NCBI GenBank assembly: GCA_016210055.1
Contig: JACQUZ010000150.1
Span: 1-62,700 of the forward strand
Source of the DNA: Deltaproteobacteria bacterium
GTDB lineage: Bacteria; Myxococcota_A; Polyangia; Haliangiales; SHYZ01
DNA length: 62,700 nt
Direction: 5' to 3'
In this document: positions 25,645 to 32,182 of the stretch, piece after piece
Numbering within the stretch: position 1 is the first letter of the stretch
Layout of the letters: the number at the start of each line of letters is the position of its first letter
The notes under the pieces: generated by a model
The model's input: the letters and a program-made list of their open reading frames with translations, nothing else
What the model was told of the DNA's origin: nothing
The model's database searches: none
Program-made: the position numbers and the translations under genes

Positions 25645-27173
25645 GCGTGCTTCCTTGGGCGGAACAAGAAGCCCATCGCTGAAGTCACGATCTTATAGGT
25701 CTTTTCGCTGTAGGGGTACCACCAGAGCTCGCGCGCGGTCGAGAAGCGGTCCACGTTGACGTGGCGCTTGAGGCACATCTCTCGCAGCCCGTCGTCCGAA
25801 TGGGTGAATCCAAGACCACTTTGCTTGATTCCAATCCAGGGCGTCTCGGGGACACCAAACGAGAAGAGCACGTCGTTGATCATGACGGTGCCGCACTCGA
25901 CTCGTTCGGCGATCCGCGCCCCCTTTGTACGGTCCTTGGTGAACACGTACCCTACGAGCCCGAGGTGGGAGTCGTTGGCCAGGCGGATGGCGTCCTCCTC
26001 ACTGCGCACCTTCATGATGGGCATCACGGGCCCAAAGATCTCCTGTCGCATGACGTCCATGTCCTGGCGCACGTCCACGAGGACCGTGGGTGGGAAGAAC
26101 AGGCCAGGACCCTCCATGCGCGAGCCACCGGCGAGGGCTCTCGCGCCCGCCGACACTGCCGTGCGAATTCGGTCTTCGACAATGGACACCTGCCGGTCCC
26201 AAGCCATGGCGCCCACGTCGGTGTCGAAGCTCAAGGGGTTTCCTTGGCGGAGGCTCCGTGTCTTGGCGACCACCTTTTGCACGAGCTCGTCGTAGATCGT
26301 CTCGTGGGCGTACACGCGCTCGACCGAGCAGCAGACCTGGCCCGAGTTCCCAAACGCGCCCCAAACGAGCGCGTTGGCCGTCCGTTCCAAATCGGCGTCC
26401 GCGCACACGATGGCCGGTGCCTTGCCTCCTAGCTCGAGGGTGTACGGGATGAGCCGCTCGCCGCACGCGGCAGCGACCTTGCGTCCAGTGACGACCGAGC
26501 CAGTGAAAACGATCTTGTCCACGCCAGCATCGATTAGGGCCGCACCGGTCTCGCCACGTCCGGTCACCACCTGGAGCAAGTCCTTCGGCATTCCGCAGGC
26601 GTCAAAGAGCTCCTTCATCTTCAGCGCGATGAGAGGAGTGACCTCCGACGGCTTCAGCACTACTGCATTTCCAGCGATGAGGGCCATGACGGTGTCCCCC
26701 ATCGGAATCGACAGGGGGAAGTTCCAAGGGGCGATGATGCCAATCACCCCACGGGGCGTGTAATGGAGGTAGCTCTTCTTGTGCTTGAGAAGGTGAAGCG
26801 GAATTCTCTTGGGCGCGAGGATCTTTTCTGCGCGTTTCGCAAAGTAGGTCGTGAGGTCGGCGACAAGGAGGATCTCCATGCTGACCGCCTCGAGCTTGGT
26901 CTTCCCCCCTTCCTTCGAGAGGAGCTCCGCCACCTCGTTCGTTCGCTTGAGGATCTCGTCTCGAAATGCGAGCAGGCGCCGCGCCCGCTCGCACGCGGCT
27001 AGCTTTCCCCAGGCGGCCTGCGCCTCGCGGGCGCGCTGGACAGCATCCCGGACTTCAACCGGGCCCATGACCGAGACTTCGCCCAGGATTTCGCCCGTTG
27101 CTGGATTGCGGCTGACGATGACAGATGGACCTTCGCCTCTGGCCGAGGCCGCGTGCGCCTGCGCTGAGCCCAT
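25641..27173 (-). CDS. Aldehyde dehydrogenase family protein
   Basis: A 510-residue NAD(P)-dependent aldehyde dehydrogenase. Catalytic features are Asn151 in PWNF, Lys174 in LKPSE, Glu247 in TLELGG and Cys281 in the GQVC segment; the oxyanion and cofactor loop FTGS is also present. The C-terminus after residue 480 is extended and ends in a hydrophobic-basic stretch (TSAMGFLFRPRKHA), which could touch the membrane. The start ATG at 27173 is chosen because GGGAGG lies 7 bases upstream; an in-frame extension upstream is rejected because it overlaps the divergent PilZ gene. It is coupled to a cupin gene downstream. The aldehyde is unknown; sugar-derived aldehydes are a guess from the cupin neighbour. 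Confidence 0.95.
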   Translation of the reverse strand: MGSAQAHAASARGEGPSVIVSRNPATGEILGEVSVMGPVEVRDAVQRAREAQAAWGKLAACERARRLLAFRDEILKRTNEVAELLSKEGGKTKLEAVSMEILLVADLTTYFAKRAEKILAPKRIPLHLLKHKKSYLHYTPRGVIGIIAPWNFPLSIPMGDTVMALIAGNAVVLKPSEVTPLIALKMKELFDACGMPKDLLQVVTGRGETGAALIDAGVDKIVFTGSVVTGRKVAAACGERLIPYTLELGGKAPAIVCADADLERTANALVWGAFGNSGQVCCSVERVYAHETIYDELVQKVVAKTRSLRQGNPLSFDTDVGAMAWDRQVSIVEDRIRTAVSAGARALAGGSRMEGPGLFFPPTVLVDVRQDMDVMRQEIFGPVMPIMKVRSEEDAIRLANDSHLGLVGYVFTKDRTKGARIAERVECGTVMINDVLFSFGVPETPWIGIKQSGLGFTHSDDGLREMCLKRHVNVDRFSTARELWWYPYSEKTYKIVTSAMGFLFRPRKHA

Positions 27174-27259
27174 GGGTAACCTCCCTGATGAGGAGCCTGT
27201 TTTACGGCAGGTGATCGAGCGCGTCAACGGTGCTAGAAAGATCTCTGGAGGCGAACCTC

Positions 27260-27610
27260 GTGGACGACCAGCGCTTGTGGCCAAGGGCGAATGTTGCGCT
27301 CGACGTCGTGGTGTTCGTCGAAGGCCAGGCGGAGCCCACGCGTACATGCACGGTGAACATCAGCCGCGAAGGGATATTTCTCGCCGTGAATCCCCCACAC
27401 CCTATCGGCTCGAAGCTTCATATCAAGCTCGCGTTGGGCAATCGAGACAAGCTCATCCTCGAAGGGATCGTGGTGCGCACGATCCCCGATCCAGAAGATC
27501 CGCTCCCGAGGCCCGACATGATCCCTGGGGTCGGAGTACTCCTCACCCAGACGAGTGCAGGCTGGACCCGCCTCTGTGACGAGCTCGTGAAGAGGGAAAG
27601 GACTTCCTAA
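27260..27610 (+). CDS. PilZ domain protein
   Basis: A 116-residue single PilZ domain, a likely c-di-GMP receptor. It has the RxxxR-type N-terminal element RLWPRANV and the second motif NISREGIF matching (D/N)xSxxG, followed by beta-strands and the VGVLLTQ element. GTG at 27260 is preferred over the upstream GTG at 27230 because GGAGG lies 8 bases before it. It is divergent from the aldehyde dehydrogenase gene. Its stop overlaps, by 3 bases, the stop of the His-rich lipoprotein gene on the other strand. It may adjust motility, export or exopolysaccharide through protein-protein contact. Confidence 0.85.
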   Translation: MDDQRLWPRANVALDVVVFVEGQAEPTRTCTVNISREGIFLAVNPPHPIGSKLHIKLALGNRDKLILEGIVVRTIPDPEDPLPRPDMIPGVGVLLTQTSAGWTRLCDELVKRERTS

Positions 27611-27852
27611 TAGGGATGGTGGTGTCCGTCCTGCCCTTCCAAGTGAGGATGGGGATGGGGATGGTGGTGGTGGTCTCCAGCCCCGTGGGGATGGAGGTGC
27701 TCGTGCTCGTGGCGCGCATGAAGGGCTGGCCGCTTGTGATTCGGTGGATCGCTCGTTCGCTTGGCCGACGAGCACGCAAGCACCACGAAAGCGCCGAGAA
27801 GCCCAACCATCAGGCCCCACGGCCGCAAAACGGTGAGAGTACCTCCAGTCAT
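27607..27852 (-). CDS. Small His-rich lipoprotein, putative metal binder
   Basis: An 81-residue protein. Its ATG overlaps the stop of the upstream glycosyltransferase-like gene (ATGA), and a purine-rich AAGGGA precedes it. The first 27 residues form a lipoprotein signal with the lipobox VVLAC. The mature part is short and extremely His-rich (about 17 His in the last 45 residues, as HxHxH and HHHH runs with Pro), as in periplasmic metal-buffering tails. Likely binds zinc, nickel, copper or cobalt at the membrane. I know no named family for it. The DNA encoding it is a G-rich repeat tract (27650-27700) that could also be slippage-prone. Confidence 0.7.
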   Translation of the reverse strand: MTGGTLTVLRPWGLMVGLLGAFVVLACSSAKRTSDPPNHKRPALHARHEHEHLHPHGAGDHHHHPHPHPHLEGQDGHHHPY

Positions 27853-29255
27853 GGCTTTCCCTTCCGCTCGGCCTCCATCCGCCGTTTCAGCGCGCGGAGC
27901 TCGGCGTCCATGCTCTTGCCTCGCTCGGAAACGGTGGCCTTGAGCCGCTGGAGCTGGTCTTCTACGCTGGGCGTTTCTACGCCTGCGCGGCTGCTGCTCG
28001 ATTGTCGACTAGGCGCTGCGCCACGCCCCGGAGGTGCCGCAGATCGTGAGCGGTCCGCGACATCCGGGTTCAAGTCCTCCAGGCCCACAGGAGGCTCTTC
28101 CGAGTCGGAGCCGCGCTGGTTGCGCCGATGCTGGGCGGACCCGATCGTCTCCAAGAGCACCGCGTTTCGCTCTTGGGCCATGTGAAGTGCGAGCTCCCCA
28201 ACCAGGACCGCTCCGTCGTGCTTCCCGCGTGAGGATGCCTCTCGTGCTGCTCGCTCTCTGCGTTCCTTGCTCCTGAGCCATGAACGAAGGACCGATGAGA
28301 CAAGGGTCATCTTCTCGATCGCTTCACCTATTCCGCGCTCAGCGAGCGCCACTACCTCTCGCGCTTCATGACCAGGACTTGGCATGAGGGCCAAGAGAGG
28401 AACGCCTGCCGCCAGTGCGTCGTGCACGCGCCGAGCGGAGGGCCTGGCGAGGATCAGGTCCGCCGCGCGCCACATGAAGTGCATGTCTGGGAGCTCACCG
28501 AGGAGTTTTGCCCTGAGGCCATGCATGGGAACGTGCTTGCGGAGGAGCTGCGCGGCTTGCTTGTCCTTCCCCACGTAGAACACCGCATGCACGTGCTCTG
28601 CGTCCAGGGCAAGCTGGAGGAGCAGCGGCGGGACCACGTCATGGGGGACGTCGGTCATGTCCAGGAGGAGCACGGTTTCTTCGGGCGCGAGGGAAAAATG
28701 GGCCCGCGCGAGGTCCCTGGGCTGGCGCCCCACCTCCGCGAGCGACCGGCTCGCAACTGGGCCCGTGACGATCAAGCGCGCCCCATCGAGGCCACGCGCC
28801 GCTAGGGCTACGGCCGCTTCGTCGTCGACCACCGCGTGGCGGTCCGCATCGACCACCCATTCCGGACCGGGATCCAGGTCGGGCACCACGGCCAAGACCG
28901 GAGCAATCCCGCCGGGCACGGTCTCGACCGCCGGTGCGCTCGCCTGCATGAAAGGCGACAAGTGCTGGTCCCGTCGCCAGGCGAGGATTCGCGCTGCGAT
29001 CGGATCAAAGGCGACCGTCACGGCGGGAAGCACGCGCTCGATCACCCGGTCGAGCTTTTGACTCTCCGATGTCCCGAGAAGCGCCCTTGCGACTTGCGCG
29101 ACGCTACCGGCGCGCGTCCCCAGATCGACCCTGTGAACGCTGATTTCCGCCCCGACGAGCGCTGTTGAAACCGAACGAGCGAGGTCCGTGGGCGTGACTC
29201 GACTCTCAAGGACGAGGACACGCGGTCGACTTGGCGATGGATCGCTCACCGCCAA
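27849..29255 (-). CDS. MurG-like (GT28-type) glycosyltransferase-related protein with coiled-coil tail
   Basis: A 468-residue protein with a GT-B-like two-lobe fold. The second lobe (about residues 185-345) resembles the GT28 C-terminal domain of MurG and diacylglycerol glycosyltransferases: a VLLLDMTD strand, HAVFYVGKD, LGELPDMH, then the donor-binding segment ADLILARPSARRVHDALAAGVPLL and PSPGHE. The first lobe is diverged, and the conserved N-terminal GGxG loop is not obvious. Residues about 400-465 form a charged coiled coil. The stop overlaps the start of the His-rich lipoprotein (ATGA), and its start overlaps the dehydrogenase gene upstream by 10 bases, so all three form one operon. It could transfer a sugar to a lipid, or be a catalytically altered relative. 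Confidence 0.65.
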   Translation of the reverse strand: MAVSDPSPSRPRVLVLESRVTPTDLARSVSTALVGAEISVHRVDLGTRAGSVAQVARALLGTSESQKLDRVIERVLPAVTVAFDPIAARILAWRRDQHLSPFMQASAPAVETVPGGIAPVLAVVPDLDPGPEWVVDADRHAVVDDEAAVALAARGLDGARLIVTGPVASRSLAEVGRQPRDLARAHFSLAPEETVLLLDMTDVPHDVVPPLLLQLALDAEHVHAVFYVGKDKQAAQLLRKHVPMHGLRAKLLGELPDMHFMWRAADLILARPSARRVHDALAAGVPLLALMPSPGHEAREVVALAERGIGEAIEKMTLVSSVLRSWLRSKERRERAAREASSRGKHDGAVLVGELALHMAQERNAVLLETIGSAQHRRNQRGSDSEEPPVGLEDLNPDVADRSRSAAPPGRGAAPSRQSSSSRAGVETPSVEDQLQRLKATVSERGKSMDAELRALKRRMEAERKGKP

Positions 29256-30226
29256 TCCCCGGACGACCAGGCTTCTGGGTTTACGAGGTGTACCGGCCGC
29301 TCACCTCGGAGGACAGAGGCTACCGCCGTCGCGCAAAGCTCGGCCATGCGGGCACGTGCCTGACTTGTCGCCGAGCCCACGTGGGGAAGAAGAACCGCGC
29401 GTGGCTGGGCAATGAGCCTCTCGGGCACTCGGGGCTCGTCGGCGAACACATCGAGCCCCGCACCAGCAATCGTGCCCTTTTCGAGGGCTCTTGCGAGCGC
29501 GTCCTCATCGACGCACGCCCCACGTGCCGTGTTAATGAGGAAGGCCGTCCTCTTCATGAGAGAAAGCTCATGCTCCCCGAGCATCCCTCGCGTCTCTCGG
29601 GTGAGTGGGCAGTGCACGGAAACGAAATCAGATTCAGCGAGAAGCTGCGGGAGGGGCACACGCGTTGCCCCCAAGCTCTGCTCCAGGTCCTCGGGAGCGC
29701 GACTGCGCCCGGCACAAAGGATTCGCATTTCGAACCCGCGCGCACGCCTTGCCACGGCACGACCGATCCGGCCAAGCCCGATGATGCCGAGGACTTGCCC
29801 GGAGACTGCCGCGCCGAGGAGCAGTCCAGGATCCCATCCTCTCCAGCCGCCGCTTCGCACTAGTCTATCGCCCTCTGTCACGCGCCTGGCGACGGACAAG
29901 ATGAGCGCCATGGTGAGGTCGGCCGTGGCCTCGGTGAGGACTCCGGGCGTGTTCGTGACCAGCTTGCCATGTCGGGTACACGCCTGGACATCCACGTTGT
30001 CCAACCCCACTGCGTGATTGGCCACAATGCGGAGGCGGGGCGCACGGGCGCAAAGCTCCTCGTCAATTCGGTCGGTGAGGAGGCAGATGAGCGCGTCGGC
30101 GTCTTCGACGGCGGCCAAGAGCGCGTCCCGCGATAGACTGCCGCATGAGGGGGCAACGACATCGGCATCGCCGAGCCAAGGCCTGACGTCTATGGGCAGG
30201 GCGCTGCTGATGACGACACGCGCCAT
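29246..30226 (-). CDS. D-isomer-specific 2-hydroxyacid dehydrogenase
   Basis: A 326-residue NAD-dependent enzyme of the glyoxylate reductase/phosphoglycerate dehydrogenase type. The Rossmann motif GLGRIG is at residues 150-155; the catalytic Arg235 (NTARG), Glu264 (FADEP) and His282 (LPHVGSAT) are all present, and HAVGLDNVD near 71 is the substrate-loop element. No regulatory ACT domain follows, so serine-pathway regulation is unlikely. The ATG at 30226 lacks a Shine-Dalgarno but has TGATAGAGT ending 7 bases upstream. It is the first gene of an operon with the glycosyltransferase-like protein and the His-rich lipoprotein. The substrate is undetermined; glyoxylate or hydroxypyruvate are typical of the subgroup. 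Confidence 0.92.
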   Translation of the reverse strand: MARVVISSALPIDVRPWLGDADVVAPSCGSLSRDALLAAVEDADALICLLTDRIDEELCARAPRLRIVANHAVGLDNVDVQACTRHGKLVTNTPGVLTEATADLTMALILSVARRVTEGDRLVRSGGWRGWDPGLLLGAAVSGQVLGIIGLGRIGRAVARRARGFEMRILCAGRSRAPEDLEQSLGATRVPLPQLLAESDFVSVHCPLTRETRGMLGEHELSLMKRTAFLINTARGACVDEDALARALEKGTIAGAGLDVFADEPRVPERLIAQPRAVLLPHVGSATSQARARMAELCATAVASVLRGERPVHLVNPEAWSSGDWR

Positions 30227-30233
30227 GGCTGGC

Positions 30234-30242
30234 ACTCTATCA
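30234..30242 (-). promoter_or_regulatory. Leaderless-type extended -10 TGATAGAGT
   Basis: On the minus strand TG-A-TAGAGT ends 7 bases before the ATG at 30226. The 16-base string from the box through the ATG differs at only two bases from the one before the DUF507 gene at 38074-38089, supporting a real shared promoter-start arrangement. Confidence 0.45.
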
Positions 30243-30458
30243 CGGGCCTGGCCTTTCGTGACCACTCGCGGGGTCTTAGGGCAGCCATCGAGCCGGTGGA
30301 CGCCATGTCTGCGGCTGGCGCCCAGTGCGGACGGTTCGTCCGCAAACGCTGGCGTGCAACCCAGCATTCTCGCCGAGTTGACGCTGGCACGAGGGCTGCT
30401 TAGCCCGGGGACCATGTCGATGAGGCAATTCGCATCATTCAAGCGAGGAGGTCGCGCA

Positions 30459-30947
30459 ATGGTAAGGGAAACGATTCGTGGATGTGCTCTCGGTGTTGGA
30501 TTTCTCTTCGTGCTGGCTTGCAGCGGCTCGGAACTCAGTCCCTCGGACGTGGAAACGAGTCTGACCGTCTCCACCGATTCGTTGGCAATCGCGGAATTCG
30601 ACATCTCGGACCACCCATCGATCGCAAGCGACGTGCGTGCGGTTGGAACCTGGTCCAACGCGCAGCCGCTGCCGCGGCGTTGTGGGGACCACGAGGTTCT
30701 CCTCTCCCTCTCGCTAAAGGAAGCAGGCGGTTCTGAGACCGAGATCTCGACGTGCACCACCGAGAGGAAGGTCGACGAGTACATCGCCTGGATCGAGCGC
30801 TCCCTGGCGAGGCCTGCCGATGGAATTGGCGAAGTAAGCCAAGCCGTCTATGGACATGAGGCTGGTTGTCGAGCGGGAAGCTCTTACAGCTGCTGCCGCC
30901 TCGGTGGTGGTAGCCACATGCTTTGCAACTTCTGGTTCGGATACTAG
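30459..30947 (+). CDS. Small Cys-containing lipoprotein of unknown function
   Basis: A 162-residue protein. ATG at 30459 has a strong GAGGAGG site 7 bases upstream and opens a lipoprotein signal ending in FVLAC. The mature part is acidic and Ser/Thr-rich, with six or seven cysteines concentrated in the second half (RRCGD, STC, AGC, SCC and MLC), suggesting several disulfides in the periplasm. No domain is recognised. It is divergent from the hydroxyacid dehydrogenase and convergent with the EEP-family lipoprotein, 23 bases apart. Resembles the many lineage-specific lipoproteins of Myxococcota. Confidence 0.75.
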   Translation: MVRETIRGCALGVGFLFVLACSGSELSPSDVETSLTVSTDSLAIAEFDISDHPSIASDVRAVGTWSNAQPLPRRCGDHEVLLSLSLKEAGGSETEISTCTTERKVDEYIAWIERSLARPADGIGEVSQAVYGHEAGCRAGSSYSCCRLGGGSHMLCNFWFGY

Positions 30948-30970
30948 GTCACCCTACTACGCGGCTTTGC

Positions 30971-32056
30971 TCAGGGCGAGGTCGTGAAGTCCAGGGCAAA
31001 ATCGCAGGTGATCGCAAAGTGGTCGATGCGGCTCGCGTAGTACTCCCCGTCCGGCTTGCTATTCCAGTCAAAGCCCTTATCGAGCGGGTCCACGTTCGCA
31101 GGATTGGTGCCGAATTCGTCGGCGCCCCAGATCTGGCACGCGCCGGTGGCACGTTCGGCGAGGACGTGATCGATCGCCAGCCCGAACGTTTCGCGATTGG
31201 TCGCATGCTGTGCCCCGTTCGCGTCAACCGGGGTGAAGTCCTGGAACCTGCGGCCCACGCCCACGTGGCGGGTCCACAGGTCGAGCTCATCCTCCTTAAT
31301 GAAGCGCACTGGATCGACGTTGAAGTCACCCGCCACGAGCGTGAGATCGTCGGTGACCAATGGGACGTCGCCAAACCCGGCGAGCCCATCGAAGACCTGC
31401 CGAAGCTGCAGGCCACGGCAGCGATCTCCGAAATAGAGGCCGCTGCTCGCTGATTTACCGGCGGCGTTCGGGTGCACGTGAACCACGCGCAATACTCCCC
31501 AAGCGGTCTTGACCGTCAGCGCCGAGACCGTCGACTCGGCATCGCAAAGCTCCTCTGTGCACTCGCCAGCCGAGTAGACGCATGGATCGAGCGGCAACGG
31601 TGGAGTCGTCGCTCCATCTAAGACGAAGCCCCCAGGCGGCACGCCTGCAACGGTCCCGAAGTCGGTGCGGACGCCGACGCACTCGACATGCTGACGGGCG
31701 TCACAGGCGATGGAGTAGTCGTCGCCGAGGATCCGCTGGACGGCTGCCGGCCGGTTCGCCGAGCTCCAGCACGTCAGGGCCGGGTTGCTCTCCGTAAAGG
31801 TCTCACAGTGCGTGGGCGGAAGGACCTCCTGCAGGAAGACGATGTCGGCCCGCTTGGCGCGGATCTGGGCGCCCACGTAGTCCTCATAGTCTTGATCCTT
31901 GAGTCGGAGCGGGTAGTACGTGTCGGCGACGTTCGGGTTTCCGATGTTGTAGGTCATCACGCGGACGGGCACAGCGTCGGGAGAAATGTCCTCGGCGCAC
32001 GCCGCGGAAATGAGCAATGGGGCGACGATCCAGCCTGGTCGGAGCGTTCTCGACAT
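30971..32056 (-). CDS. Endonuclease/exonuclease/phosphatase (EEP) family lipoprotein
   Basis: A 361-residue predicted secreted EEP-fold phosphodiesterase, the superfamily of DNase I, sphingomyelinase and inositol phosphatases. The signal peptide ends at ISAAC (lipobox). Active-site elements in order are MTYNIGN, FLQEV (metal Glu), GDFNVDP, IDHVLAE and the final SRIDHFAI (catalytic Asp-His). Several cysteines (ECTEELCD, DRCRG) fit an extracytoplasmic disulfide-bonded protein. The ATG at 32056 lacks a Shine-Dalgarno and has TAGGTT ending 6 bases before it. Possible roles are extracellular nuclease or phospholipase-like activity during predation or nutrient recovery; sequence alone does not decide. 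Confidence 0.88.
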   Translation of the reverse strand: MSRTLRPGWIVAPLLISAACAEDISPDAVPVRVMTYNIGNPNVADTYYPLRLKDQDYEDYVGAQIRAKRADIVFLQEVLPPTHCETFTESNPALTCWSSANRPAAVQRILGDDYSIACDARQHVECVGVRTDFGTVAGVPPGGFVLDGATTPPLPLDPCVYSAGECTEELCDAESTVSALTVKTAWGVLRVVHVHPNAAGKSASSGLYFGDRCRGLQLRQVFDGLAGFGDVPLVTDDLTLVAGDFNVDPVRFIKEDELDLWTRHVGVGRRFQDFTPVDANGAQHATNRETFGLAIDHVLAERATGACQIWGADEFGTNPANVDPLDKGFDWNSKPDGEYYASRIDHFAITCDFALDFTTSP

Positions 32057-32062
32057 GCAGCG

Positions 32063-32068
32063 AACCTA
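32063..32068 (-). promoter_or_regulatory. Leaderless-type -10 box TAGGTT
   Basis: Minus-strand TAGGTT ends 6 bases before the ATG of the EEP lipoprotein gene, which has no Shine-Dalgarno. One of a set of similarly placed boxes in this window. Confidence 0.3.
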
Positions 32069-32182
32069 ACTGCGAGGGTTCGCGAGGACAAGAGGCGCCG
32101 TGCCCGCGGGGTGCAGTTCCGACCGTTGACATTACCAGGGGAAGCAACTAGCTTGCGCGCCGGTGGAGGGAGGTCGCATGGA

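Noticed and set aside
27174..27347. Upstream extension of the aldehyde dehydrogenase.
   Set aside because: It overlaps the divergent PilZ gene; a strong ribosome-binding site precedes the ATG at 27173.
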